Origin: Phaeosaccion multiseriatum
Lineage: Eukaryota; Ochrophyta, other classes
Reading direction: 5' to 3'
DNA: 64,000 bases
Assembly: GCA_965112735.1 (NCBI GenBank)
Contig: OZ218953.1
Coordinates: 2,666,001 to 2,730,000, forward strand
Shown: positions 12,201-24,640 of the stretch, one piece after another
How positions within the stretch are numbered: position 1 is the stretch's first letter
Layout: the number at the start of each line of letters is the position of its first letter
Program-made: the position numbers and the translations under genes
The notes under the pieces: generated by a model
Databases searched by the model: none
What the model was told of the DNA's origin: nothing
Seen by the model: only the letters and a program-made list of their open reading frames with translations

Positions 12201-13149
12201 ACAAGCGGTGTTCGCGACTCTGTGGTCAATCAGATCCTCTCCAAGATGGACGGCCTCACGGGCTTGGAGAACATCCTTGTGAGTGAGCGGAAACCACCAT
12301 CGGGGGATGGCTCCTGCCTTCGCCCCTTTGAACTTTTGTCGTGCCCTTTTGTCTTGTGCGATTTCTTGGTTCCTTTTTGATTTGTCGTTGACTCTCTCTC
12401 GCTGACCTTCTCTATTCCGTTTTTGTCTCTTATCGCTCTCTCCCCTCTTTCTGTAACCGTCGGGCGGGGGGGGGGCGTGCGTGCGTCACAGGTGATTGGC
12501 ATGACCAACAGGAGGGAGCTCCTCGACGCGGCTTTAACACGCCCTGGCCGTTTCGAAGTGCAGATGGAGGTGAGGCTGGGTCTCCTTGCGAGAAGGCCGG
12601 GGGAGGGGAGGGGAGGGAGCAGGGCTAGAGATCGGGGCAGAGCTCGAAAGTGCGTGTGCGGCCGCGAAGCACTCTTGTCTCCGGGTCTCTCCCTCTCTCC
12701 CTCTCTCTCCTTCCTCTCTCTCTCTCTCTCTCTCTCCCTATCCCTCCTCTCCCCTCTTCTCTCTTTCTCCATCTCATCTCTCTCCCCCTCTCGTAAGCCC
12801 AACAATACATCGATCCAAATGCATGTCCCTGCCCCTGGCCCTCACCCTTCTGACTGAAAAACTGCCATCATCATACTCTTTGGTCCTTTGTGCCCCTGCC
12901 GTGTGTATGGGTACCCCCCGATACCCAAAACGCCCCTCCCCCTTCGATTAGGTCCCACTCCCGCACCTCAAGGGAAGGACACAAATCCTCCAGATCCACC
13001 TCCGAGCGGCGACAGAGGCGGGGCTGCTCGGGGAGGGCGTAGAGTTGTCACAGTTGGCGGTGGAGACAGAGGGTTATAGCGGGGCGGATCTGGCAGGGCT
13101 GGTGAGGTCGGCCGTCAGCTTTGCCATCGCGAGGTGGCAGGAGGGCAGA

Positions 13150-13183
<34 letters not shown>

Positions 13184-13611
13184 GGCAACAGCAACAGGAG
13201 CGGCAGGAAGAGGAGCAGGACGAGGAGGAGGAGGAGGAGGAGGAGGAGGAGGAGGAGGAGGAGGAGGAGGAGGAGGAGGAGGAGGACGGAGGTAGGGGGG
13301 ATGTCGGCATGCCCACGAGTGTCGCGGAGGAGGGCTCGGATTTGCCTTGGAATGGGGCAGGAAGGGGGGGAAAGGCGGTGGTGGTGGAGAAGAGCGACTT
13401 TGCAGCGGCGCTGAAAGAGGTGCGGCCAAGCGTGGACGCCGCTGCCGCCGAGAGCGAGGGACAGGCTCATCACGAAGCTCACAAGGGAAGGAGGAGGAAG
13501 AACGTGAAGCGAGAGCTCCGCGCCTTGAAGCACAGGCTGTTCAACGAGATCAAGCGAAGGAGAGAGGCTAATGGTGCTGGTAATGGTGCTGGTGGCGGAC
13601 GTGCGGGATGA
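9261..13611 (+). CDS. NSF-type AAA ATPase with a single ATPase domain
   Basis: Nine exons (9261-9922, 10056-10216, 10403-10494, 10680-11204, 11412-11423, 11766-11864, 12132-12278, 12492-12569, 12952-13611) give 811 residues. Residues 306-680 match the NSF D1 ring: [29 protein letters not shown] (Walker A, about 451-458), a GPE-VLDK-YVGEAE junction, Walker B VIAFDEID (about 521-528), [15 protein letters not shown] and [19 protein letters not shown] normally has a second ring (D2) for hexamerisation. Here the protein ends in Gln- and Glu-runs and a basic tail, with no D2. The N-terminus ([13 protein letters not shown], then GEAFAG) looks like a signal peptide plus AFA motif, suggesting plastid import. 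The exon 1/2 junction is the least certain. It may act in SNARE-like disassembly or plastid membrane remodelling; this is inference. Confidence 0.82.
11412..11423 (+). other. 12-nt microexon of the NSF-like gene
   Basis: CAG acceptor, 12 coding bases for VLDK, then a GTGAGT donor. It is phase 0 on both sides. VLDK between SGPE and YVGEAE reproduces the NSF sequence GPEVLNKYVGE, so the microexon is supported by family conservation. Confidence 0.85.
13151..13285 (+). repeat. Coding (CAG)n and (GAG)n tracts
   Basis: Trinucleotide runs in the last exon of the NSF-like gene. They encode a Gln run (from about residue 659) and then an uninterrupted Glu run. Both are purine-rich on the coding strand, unlike the intronic repeats. 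Confidence 0.95.
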
Positions 13612-14103
13612 GCAGAGCATCAGCAGCGCAATATAATCGATAGATGGATAGAGGGATTTGTTATTAGATGGAGTTTTTTTATAATTAAATTAAATTTTTT
13701 AATTTACGAAGGACCATGTGAGAAGGTAGACCCAGCGAATCCTTTTGCACGCAGAGCCTGTTCTACTGGCCCCGGACACAGAGTCTTTCACAATCGTAAT
13801 AAATGCACAACCCTAAATACACTGAGCGGACAAAACCTTTACTGTACCAGCACACAATAATAAAAAAAAATTCTCTTCCTCTCTCTCTACTCCTTTTCCT
13901 TTGATTGCCGCTCACCTCCTAAATGTTCTGCAGCTGAATGGGTGTCCGCGCCTGAGCTCTTTGCTCAGGAACCCCCCTCTGGTTGGTCATCTCCGCTCTC
14001 TCACTATCTATCCCAAACAATTCAGCCCCTCTATCTACATCGTCGACTTCTTGTGCCATTGCCATACTGCCATTGTTGGGAAGGGAAAGGCATACCGCTT
14101 TGG
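13612..14103. other. Convergent intergenic region, AT-rich
   Basis: About 490 bp between the stops of the NSF-like gene and the MAPEG gene. It starts with an unusually AT-rich stretch (about 13660-13705, runs of T and A) that probably carries polyadenylation signals, and a second A-rich run lies near 13858. No gene is seen. Confidence 0.5.
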
Positions 14104-14643
14104 TTTCAAGAGGCAGAAGATACCACAACAATGGTCAGATATAAGATGACAAGATAGTTGCTAAGGGTGACCATCAAGATAGGGGTTCTAGGACCACTCC
14201 TTGCGCCCCCATTTCCGGCCAACCAGATCACAGGATAGAAGGCACGCGCCACGACGTAGAACCAGCCTGCAAACACGACACTTGATACGCTCCTCCACCC
14301 TGCTGTCTCCTTATCACCCAGGAGAGCAAGGGCTCCCCAGAACATGGTGAGGAAGGGTAGCGACTGCTCGTGGAGATTCCCCACCGCGCGGTCCCATCCG
14401 AGCAGGGTCTTGTCGGTGTTGTTGTAGTACACGTTTGTCTGGGGGTGGAAAAGAAGAGGTGGATGGTTTTGGGTGGGAAACGACACGTGCTATGCTTCGC
14501 CTTCTCACCTTCACTCCATCCTTCTTGGCTTTCCTCTTGTGCAAGATCTTGTTCCCGGCTTGACAGACGATGAAAATGTAGTAGATGAGGATGAGGGCGG
14601 TAGTGACCAAGCACCCGCTCTTGAGAGAGGAATCAGTCAGCAT
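14104..14643 (-). CDS. MAPEG-superfamily membrane protein
   Basis: Two exons (14643-14509 and 14438-14104) give 155 residues with about four hydrophobic segments. The MAPEG hallmark is in the second exon: DRAVGNLHEQSLPFLTMFW, followed by FAGWFYVVARAFYP. MAPEG proteins (microsomal glutathione transferases, leukotriene C4 synthase relatives) are ER or envelope membrane enzymes that often use glutathione. Which subfamily this belongs to cannot be told by eye. The frame is open upstream of 14643 but with no ATG, so the ATG at 14643 (MLTDSSLKSG) was used. The short intron (14508-14439) has clean splice sites. Head-to-head with the DUF2306-like gene. Confidence 0.78.
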
Positions 14644-14961
14644 GTTGCTATCGTATCCTTTGCAGAAAGCAATGCTTTTGTATTGTGTGCAGCACACTTT
14701 CTTCCTCCTTGTTTCAATTGAGCAAGTCTGGTGATGATGGATGAATTAATACGCTTTGCCGTGGCAATGAAGAGCGAGGATCATCGTAGCACCAACGCCT
14801 TGCCGTCGTCGTCAACCCCCAAATCATGAAAATTGAAAATGAAAATCCCAAATCCGCCGAAGAAAAATCAATGTCCCGCTGAGTAAGCAGGACTCTCGCA
14901 CCCTCTTCTTCCTCTCCTCCCTCCTCTATGCGCAGCAGGGACGTGCTGACTCAGCCCGAAC
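14644..14961. promoter_or_regulatory. Bidirectional promoter region, MAPEG/DUF2306-like gene
   Basis: 318 bp between divergent start codons. An A-rich block with repeated GAAAATC-like words lies at about 14825-14870. No coding signal is seen. Confidence 0.45.
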
Positions 14962-15959
14962 ATGGGAATAGGAAAAAGACAGCTCCCACCCCTCCCTCAC
15001 CTAGGTTACTACGTCGTCTGTGGCCTTTCCTTTATGATGGCAGTGGTGAGTGAGGAGGCAAGAGGTCACTGGAATGTATCTTTCTCTCTCTATCTACCTC
15101 TCTCTCTCTCTCTCTGTCTCTCTCTGTTCTCTCTCTCTGTCTCTCTCTCTCTCTCTGTGCCTCTCTCTCTTTCCCTCTTTCGCTCTCTAATGTACCCTCT
15201 CTGCGTCTCTAACCGTTTCTATCTCTCCCTAAACCCAGTGGACACTCCATTTTCGGAGTCACTTTGTAGGGAGTTGGGTAATAAAGCGTTTCCCCGCTCT
15301 CCAACCCCCTAAGATGGACCTTCCGGTGACCTACGAGAACGGAGAGCCTATGAACGCCAAGTACGCCGCTTCGCCAGGTGTGTAAGCAGGGATTGAACGA
15401 GGCGGGGACTCATCTTGCCCTTCCACCGTCCGTGATTGTGAGCCGACGATAACCCCCCCCCCCCCTTCTGCTCAACTCAGTGTCAAGATGGCTTCATATG
15501 GCTCCAGCAGGGCTATGGTGCGTTCTTGCAGCAGTACAGTTGTCAAGGTGAGAGAGCGGGGAGATTGATCCGTGTGCCCTGGAGTGTGTGTGTGGTCTGA
15601 CCTCTACCCCTAACCCCACCCCTCACCCCCCACCTTTTGTCTGTCTCACTACTCTCCCGCACTCCCACACAAAACTAATGAACAACGCCAGAAAACGACT
15701 CCATCGTTACACGGGTCGCGCGTTCATGCTCTGCTCTCTCTTAATGTGCATCGGCATCGAGGAGATGTGCAGAAAGAAGCTCTTCTTCGCCCCGCCGGAG
15801 CCGCTCGACATCTTCCTCGTCCGCCTCATCAACCTCTACTTCCTATCCAGCGGCCTCATGTGCCTTATCTCAGCCATGAAGGGGGCGTTTGGCGCACACA
15901 GGGCGTGGGCGGCTCGCCACCTGGCTGTCGGCTTCGCTGTCGCAGGTAGAGGTACCTAC

Positions 15960-16012
<53 letters not shown>

Positions 16013-16329
16013 GAGCACACTCCCACTCCCACAAGCTCACTTCACTTCCTTCCTCCCTCCCTCCCCCCCTCCTGTACACTTGCATGCACGAACGCTTCCC
16101 CAACCCGGTCTGCGCAGTCCAACGCTTGTTCGTGATCGCCCACTACATCCTCGATATGCGCAACTGGGACGCCAACGAGAGCGTTAGGCTGCACTGGTTT
16201 TCCTTCCACTTCTATTTCACGCAGGTGCTGTGCATGGCGGTGGTGGAGCTGGGGCTACGGCTGGAGAAGCGAGGGCGAGGGCGAGGAGAGGCATCCGCAG
16301 CAACCCCCACGGGCAAGAAGCTTCTCTAG
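14962..16329 (+). CDS. DUF2306-like multi-pass membrane protein
   Basis: Five exons (14962-15045, 15314-15377, 15481-15547, 15692-15945, 16118-16329) join in phase into 226 residues. Several hydrophobic segments are present, with the motif KRLHRYTGRAFML and a later HRAWAARHLAVG, resembling the His-containing H-R-x-x-G-R signature of DUF2306 membrane proteins, whose function is unsettled. The intron before exon 4 has a good branch-point-like CTAAT near its acceptor. The tail is basic (GRGRG, ending KKLL); a dilysine-like ER retrieval signal is possible but not canonical. Its role is not assigned. The 3' flank has a CTG repeat. The first two exons are the weakest part of the model. Confidence 0.65.
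15963..16010. repeat. (CT)n microsatellite in intron 4 of the DUF2306-like gene
   Basis: Long uninterrupted TC/CT tract shortly after the exon 4 donor, pyrimidine-rich in transcript sense. Confidence 0.9.
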
Positions 16330-16374
16330 TAGGGCTCCGGATTCGACCGGACCGACCGTGGCGTATCCAAAGGA

Positions 16375-16426
<52 letters not shown>

Positions 16427-17084
16427 GGGAGAGTGAGAGGTGACGGCATTCGGTCGTCGCCTGCGTCCCCTACGCTCACTAACTGTATGTTGCTGTACAT
16501 ACATTCCTGTACTTTGTTTTTTCGTGAGTAAAATTGAGTAGGTGGAGGACTAAGCCACTAAGCCCCTTCGGCTGATAGGGTGGCGCTGATGAGGACTAAC
16601 CCCCAAACCCCCTTCGGCTGCAAGTTGGGCTGCTGAGGGTGGCCACCGTCCTCCCCCTGCAGGCAGGGGAGGAAAGACAACCCTACCCTCTCTGCGGCCC
16701 CCATCCCAAGTGGCTGTACACTTGTGTGGCATAGGCCCATCGTCCACTCAGCTCCGTTTCTCCGCCCCATCCATCGAGCCATCCATCCAGGCCCTCTCTC
16801 TCTCTCTGGACGAGAAGACGGACAGGCCATGCACCCGCACACCCCCTCCTCCTCGCATAAAGTATTCTACCTTTTTTTTTTTTTTTTTTTTTCATTTTCT
16901 TTTTTTTTCAATAATATAATGCACTAATAAGCAGCTAAAAGAGACAATGGGCAAAGGGCGCAGCAACAAGCTCCTTGCTCGCCCCCAGTTGTCAACCACT
17001 TACCAAAACTATTATCAATCCCTCTGTGACCCCATTAACACCACTTTTTTATCAGCCAACAAAGTGACAACCCCACTACTCTTG
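16330..17084. other. Convergent intergenic region with CTG repeat and poly-T
   Basis: 755 bp between the stops of the DUF2306-like and VTC genes. It holds a (CTG)n run (16376-16425), a long poly-T (about 16870-16893) and AT-rich sequence near 16900-17080 that could carry polyadenylation signals. No gene is recognised. Confidence 0.5.
16376..16425. repeat. (CTG)n trinucleotide repeat
   Basis: About 16 uninterrupted CTG units, 50 bp after the stop codon of the DUF2306-like gene, hence probably in its 3' UTR. Confidence 0.95.
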
Positions 17085-20000
17085 TTATTTGGAGTACATA
17101 ATCTTGAGGCCGGTGCTGATTGCTAGTGCGAGGGACAGAGACAAGGCCAGGATGAGAGGGCCCAGGCTATCGTCCCACCGTGCTGGCACGCGACTGCTGA
17201 TGCGCTCAGCCCTGGTGGGGGAGAGGGAGAGAGGGAGGGAGGGAGGGAGGGGAGGAGAGAGGGGAGGAGGGAGGGAGGCAAGGAAGGAGGAAAGGAGGTG
17301 AGAGTGAGGCCCAGGCTCGGGGACCAAACAAGCTCTACTCGGCGACGCGAAGAACCTGACTTATGATTGATGGGAGAGAGAAAGCCCACACGGCGCCGTG
17401 TGACACCGCTCTTGAAGGGGAGGGACACATCAATCATGCTTCGGCCAAAAGGACCTCATCCGCACCGCATGTAGTACACACACACACACTCGCGCACACA
17501 CACACGCGCCCACACACACACACACCGGGATACCCACACCTACACACGCCCATACACCCATACAACACTCTCTCACACGCACACGCACACGCCCTCCTTC
17601 TCCGCTCCCTCTTGCTCCTATAACCCTCCACCCTCCTCCCTCCTCCCTCCCTCCCTCCCTCCCTCCCTCCCTCTCCTCCTACCCTTCGCCTTACCTCCAC
17701 AAGAAGGTGTACAGTGCGTAGAGTACGAACATGAGCGAGACGGGCAGCACGGCAAGGGCGTAGTACTGAGCAATCGCCTCGTCCTTGGTGAAGGCCAGCA
17801 CTCCCACGGACACGGACGATAGCGTGACGGCCATGTGCAGCCAGTGGATGAAGGTGCGCTCGTTGGCAAAGAACAGCTTCGGCTCCACCTTCTGACCCTG
17901 CAGAGTGAGGAGGAGGAGGAGGAGGAGGAGGGGGAGGAGGAGGGAGGAGGAGGTGGTGGTGATGGTGTGTGCGTGTGCGTGTGTGTGCGCGTGTGTGTGC
18001 GCGTGTGCGTGACGTTGTTGGGCGTGTGGCAGATATTTGGCGAGGGGTTGGAAGGAAGGGGTTGGAAGGGGAAGAAAGGAGGGAAGAGGGATGAAAAAAG
18101 AAAAGCTTAGTCACTAGGGGGCCGAGACGCATGGCCTGCCTTCTTCTATTGGAAGCCTTTCGAGCCCCCCTCCTTCCCACTCGCACTCCTCTTTCCCACC
18201 CCTGCGCTGAGCCCTACGCTCCAGCCCTGCCATATTTGAACTCTTTATGCTCAGTAAGGAGGAAGGCCTGCCCTCCCTTCCCTTCCTCCCTCTGCCCTCC
18301 TCCCCCTCCCTCTCACTCACCCTCATGCGTAAATCCCCCCCGCTACCAAAAGCCCCCAGGCAGCCCGGGTCAAACACGCCGCAGAGCTGACAGCACTGCC
18401 ATCCACTACCATCCTCGTCCTCATCCACCCCACCCTCGCCCCTGCCTCCCCGCCCCCCAAAGTCTGGATTGAAGGTGTACTGATACTGCTTGCTTGACTG
18501 ATTGCTGGACTCCTGTGCCGCCGCTGCTCCTGCTGCTGCTACTGCTGGCGCCTGTGTGGTTATGGCCCCGTTGGTCGCTGCCGAGACACCTCCTCCGTTC
18601 TTCTTGCTCTCCTTCTGCTCCTCCGTGACGCCCCCCTTCCCCTCCTTCCCCTCCTTCTCCCCGTGAACTTTCTGGTAGTGGCTGGCTGCTCGGGCCTGGT
18701 TTTCTGCAGCGATTGCCAGTTGTCGGGTATCCTGCCGCGAGTGCACATGTATGGCATCGGTATCGCCGTCAAAAGAGAACACGTTATGGGAATCAATCAA
18801 TCACTCGACGGTGGTAAGACCAGAGCTGTCAGCAACCACTTGCTTACCCCTTCTGCCGGCTTGGTGAATGGGAGCAGGTGGTTGTACACAGCATTGGCTC
18901 CTTCTCTGTGAGTCAGGAGGTCGGCAGCACCGCTCCGCACAATGCTCTGCTTGATGGAGGCGTCGTCGATCCTGAGGGGAGGAGGAGGAGGACGAGGAGG
19001 AGGAGGAGGAGGAGGAGGAGGAGGAGGAGGAGGAGGAGGAGCGGTGGTAAAGCAAATAGGGAGGGGGACACAAAAGCAGGAGCAGTGTAGTGAATAAAAG
19101 TGAGACATTAGACAGGAGGCCGGCGCAAAAGGAGGAGGAGCGACTTAACAGACAGGCGGGGGAAGGGGGTAAGGCCACCAACACCCCGAGATGAACACCC
19201 CAAGACCAGAGCTTTCACGACCAGAGCAGGGGAGGGAGGAAGGGATGGGAGGAGGGGGGAGGGGAGGGAGGGAGGGGAGGGAGGGGAGGGAGGGGCGGAA
19301 TAGCTCGACCTGCAAGACTTCAGGCAGCCAGGCGAGGGGAGGGAGGGAGAGAGTGAGGAAGGGAGGGAGGGAGAGGGATAGGAGGGAGGGAGAGAGGGAG
19401 GAAGGGAGGGAGGGAGAGAGGGAAGGGAGGGAGGGAGAGAGGGAGGAAGGGAGGGAGGGAGGGAGGGAGGGAGGGAGGGAGGGAGGAAGGGAGGGAGGAA
19501 GGGAGGAAGGGAGGGAGGGAGGGAGGAAGGGGAGGGAGGGAGAGAGGGAGGAAGGGAGAGAGGGAGAGAGGGAGAGAGGGAGGAAGGGAGGGAGGGAGAG
19601 AGGGAGGAAGGGACGGGAGGAGGGGGGAAGGGGAGGGAGGGAGGGGAGGGAGGGGCGGAATAGCTCGATCTGCAAGACATCAGGGAGCCAGGCGAGGGGA
19701 GGGAGGGAGAGAGGAATGGAGGGAGGGAGGGAGGGAGGGAGAGGGATAGGAGGGAGGGAGAGAGGGAGGAAGGGACGGAGAGGGATAGGAGGGAGGGAGG
19801 GAGGGAGAGAGGGAGGGAGGGAGGGAGAGGGATAGGAGGGAGCGATCTGTCTGTGGTGTCTGTGTTGGTGGTTGTGGCGCCTCACCAGTAGGGCACGGCC
19901 TGCACGTCCTCGGAGAGCAGCGTGGCGCATCCGTGCATGAACTTTGAGAACTTGTGCACCTCGTGGAGCATGCCGCTGGGGAGACAAGCGACAAGAGACC

Positions 20001-21935
20001 ACAGGACAGAGACAAGAGACAAGGACAGAGAGACAAAGACAAAGAAGAGAGTGTGTGTGAGAGAGAGAAGCACAGAGGAGGACCGGAGGGAGAGAGAGAC
20101 ACACACAGGCCTGCCCTGCCCTGCCCTGCCCTGCCCTGCCCTGCTCGGGTATACGGGTACGCATGGTACAACTCACCTCTCGCACAAGTCGCGTATCCAG
20201 TCGGGCTGCTCTGACTCGTCCTGTAACTGAAGCTTGACCTCGAGGATGGCGTGAGGGAAGCGTGTGATGGCCGTGTTGGGCACCGGCACTGACGGGTCTC
20301 GGTACCATCTGCAGGGGAGGAGGGGGAAGGGGAAGGGGCAGGGAAAGGGAAAGAGGGAGAGAGAAGAGGAGGGCAGAGCAAAGTAGGTCAGGGCAGATCA
20401 GGGCCGGGTAGGGCATACACCAGGAGGATGGGGACGGGGGGAGGAGGGCACGTAATAGCAACACACCAGGGGGGGGGGGGCGGGGGGCGTAACAATCCAC
20501 CAGGGCCTCCTGCCCACCCGCCGCCCTCTCGCAAGCACTCTCCCTCCTCACATGTGCAGTCCATCCGAGTCTTTGGTGGCTCCGCCCCCCCCCCCCCCCT
20601 TTGGCTCACTGCTCACCCCACGCACCCACACCCACGCAAGTACGTACACACCCACCCACCTGTCGGAGCCGGGGTCTCTATCGTTGATCATGCACAGATT
20701 GGTGTCCAGAGAGACGCGCACTGTGGCGTCGAAGGGGATCTAATGATGTTCAGAGAGAGACCAACAACCAAACGGGGCAGATTCCACAAGTAGGTTGGGG
20801 CGAGTACCGAGAGCAAGACGAGCCCCGAAGGGAAGGGAAGAGAAGGGTGTGGAAGGAATGTGAACATGCGTGTACGTGCCTGGAACGCTGCCCACATGCA
20901 CCGACTCCCCCCCTCCCTCTTTTCCTCCCTCCCTCCCTCCCTCCCTCCCTCCGTCCCTCCCCCTCCCCTTCCCTCCCCTCCCTCTTGTACCTGGAAAGCT
21001 GTCCGCATGTACTGACTCCTCATGGTGGGCACGAGCTGCTTGGATGTGATGGCTTGCAACGTCTCCACCACGAGCTGTCGCCAGTCCAAGATGTCCTCCT
21101 CGCTCTGGCCCTGTTGGTTCATCGTTCATCGTATAACACAGCAAACATCACAAGAGCGATAAGACAGGTACGCTGGCGTGTTGGTCATTCAACACAATAT
21201 CTATCACAAGAGAGTCAAGCTGCCGCCACTCCAAGACGTCTTCCTCTCTCTGGGACTCTTAGCTTCATTGCCCGACACCAACACAACACGACGTTACAAA
21301 ACAGAAGGAGAGGATTGGTGCTTCACTGGCACAACTTCGTGAGTGACTTTAGAGAGAGAGGTGGTTTCACTCAAGGAAACTTTGTGAGAGACTAACCGTG
21401 TATCCCCACTGTTGTCATTGCTTCACTCACCCACCCACCCACCCACCCACCCTCTTGCCCCATCCCCCCCCCCCCCTCGTCACCGTACCCCGTCCCAGCC
21501 CCATCCGACCCCCTCCCCCTCCCCACACACACACAAGCCCCACACTGGCACACCCACAACACACCCACAACACAGCCATGACACAGTCGCAACCCCCCTT
21601 CCACTCGCACCTTGTCTCTAAGCTTCTGCTCCGCCTTGTCCATGTCGTACGTGCCTTTGAGGAGCTTATTGACCTCCTCCTCGCTGACGATGAACCTCTC
21701 CTTGACGCTCTGCTCGCCTGTCCACTTGTCCTCGTGGGTCTTTCGCTCCACAAAGCACACCTGTTTTCGTCGGGCAAATGTTATATTACGCGTTTACCGC
21801 AATGGCACCGCTCCGAGAAGTGTTACATCCATCCATCCTAATCATCATCACCATTATCCAGCCCATCATCGTCATCCATCATCATCATCATCATCATCAT
21901 CAATACCACATCATCATCGTCATCATCAGCCATCA

Positions 21936-21966
<31 letters not shown>

Positions 21967-22047
21967 GTCCTCCATCATCATCATCATCATCATGATCATC
22001 CATCATCATCGTCATCATCAGCCATCACATCATCATCACCATCATCA

Positions 22048-22084
<37 letters not shown>

Positions 22085-22248
22085 CCATTACCACCATCCT
22101 CATCATCATCATCCATCATCATCATCATCACCATTACCACCATCATCATCGTCATCATCAGCCATCACATCATCATCATCATCATCATCCACTACCATCA
22201 TCATCATCATCACCAATACCACCATCATCATCATCATCCATCATCATC

Positions 22249-22280
<32 letters not shown>

Positions 22281-22565
22281 CATCAGCCATCACATCATCA
22301 TCATCATCATCCATCATCATCATCATCACCATCACCATCATCATCATCATCACCATCACCATCATCATCATCATCACCATCACCATCATCATCATCACCA
22401 TCATCATCACCATCATCATCCATCATTACCACACACACCAATGCCTGCCTCACCTTTGGCCCTCCCGCGCCGTACCAGCGCACCCTTAGCGCGATGGCCC
22501 CTGGCGTCTTGTCTAAGCGCCCGTGGTATAGCTCCAGCTAAGGTGCGCACACACGTACACACACA

Positions 22566-22659
<94 letters not shown>

Positions 22660-23905
22660 AGAGAAGAGGGCACAGGGCAGGGCGGCACACAAAGGGAAGG
22701 GAAGAAGGAAGAAGAGGGATGGTGACAGCAAATGGAAGGAACGCGACAGGGAAATGAGAGGGAGGCAGACGGGAGCGGCCTCTCCATTGTTTTGTCTTCC
22801 TTCCGTCGTTGAAGGGTTGAAGCATCGCACTAAACGAGGCCAACTGATGTCCCCTGATACCTCCCAACATACGATGCCATCTGATAACCCTCTGATCCGC
22901 GCCATCTGTGACAACATCTGCTGCCATCCGCGGATTTCTGATGTATCCCACCTACCTGCGGGTTGTCGAGGTAGACGCTGTTGATGAGCTGGCTGTCGGA
23001 CTCGCCGCCCATCTCCTTCTGCAGGAACACGGGAAGGTGCTGCAGGATGGTGTACTTGACCTAAGGGCGGCAAGTAGAGCACAGGAAGGCAGAGGAGAGG
23101 AGGGCACGGGGTCATTGTATTGCTTGTGATACGGAAGGAATGCCTAGTTGATGAACCGACCCATTCCATCGTTCACAGAGAGGGAGAGAGAGGAAAGAGG
23201 GGATGAGGAAAGAGGGCAGAGAGAGAGAGAAGAGAGGAGAGAGAATAGGTGAGAGAGACAGAGAAAAGATAGATAGATAGACAGATATGATAGAAAGATA
23301 GATAGATAGACAGATAGATAGATAGATATAGATAGAGAGGCCTCCCTCACCCCCACACCTCCCCACTCACCTCAGACACGTCCTCCACCCTGACCCAGTA
23401 CTTGCTCGTGGAGCGCACAAAGGACCCCTTGGCGGACGAGTCTGCCTCTCCCTCCTGCAATGGAGTGCAGTGCAGTGCAGTGCAGTGCAGTGTAAGTGCA
23501 CGTGCACGTGCAAGGGCAAGGGCAAGGGTGAGGGGAGCAAGGCAAGATGATTCGACGTCATGGCATTCTCCTCATGAACAGGGGAGAGAGAGAGTAGGAC
23601 GGAGCGGTGGCGGGAGCAGCAGATGGATGGTATATATCCCCTACCATAGCCTACCGCACTACCCCAGTGCCGCACCGCACCTATCATACCCTACTGCCCT
23701 AGTGGCGCACTGCACTACCTGGTCCCCCCTGAGCTGTGCATACAGGTCCGAGAGCGTAACGAGCACATCGCTGTAGTCGCCCCTGACCCAGCTCTGGTGG
23801 TGCAAACGCGACATGTAGAAGGTCTTGCAGGCAGGGGCGTTGGGCAGGTTCTTGTCGTGCTTCTTGAGGATCTGCGGCGGGTGGATGAGCGCGCGCACAC
23901 ACACA

Positions 23906-23938
<33 letters not shown>

Positions 23939-24583
23939 GACAGGACACGACTTCAGTTCAGCTCACCTGCCCCCCCCCTTTCTCTCCCTCTCTCCCCTCA
24001 GCCCCTCCCTCAGTTGACCACCGCCACAGAGCTACCCCACCCACGAGTTCACCAACCCCATCCATTCACACACACACACACCTTGTAGAAGGCCGTGAAG
24101 TTGATGTTGACGTACTTCTCCAACTGGAGGAAGGTGCTCCCTACCACATTCACACGCTCCCGTAGACTCTCCACCTGTGACGCCAGCAGCGCAGGCAGGG
24201 AAACCGTGAATACCATGCTGATTTTCATGCTCCACCAGTGTTTGGCTTCCCTCCCTCCCTTTTCTCCCCTTCCCCTCCCCCTTCTCCCTTCTGCCGACCT
24301 TATCTGGCCCTAAGCCGGTGACGGTGATGGCATCTCGCTTGAGTTTGGCCAGCTCAGCGCGAAGCTCCGTGACTTGAAGGTGCGTGAAGTCCTGGACCTT
24401 CTTGATCTCCTGAGAGGGAGAGAGGGTGAGAGAGAGGAGAGAGATAGAGAGGAGGATGGACAGAAAGAGGGAGACAGAGAGAGAGAGGAGAGGGGACGAG
24501 AGAGAGAGAGGGAGAGAGAGAGGAAAGAGATAGAGAGGAGGAGGGACAGCGAAAGAGGGAGACAGAGAAAGAGGAGAGAAAAC

Positions 24584-24640
<57 letters not shown>

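Noticed and set aside
19145-20551. 468-codon minus-strand frame rich in Pro, Ser and Leu
   Set aside because: Mostly a readout of the GGGA minisatellite. It contradicts the well-supported VTC exons 13 and 14 in the same interval, which use other frames.
21778-22725. 315-codon plus-strand frame rich in His and Ile
   Set aside because: It is a translation of the ATC array and GA run in a VTC intron, with no unique sequence.
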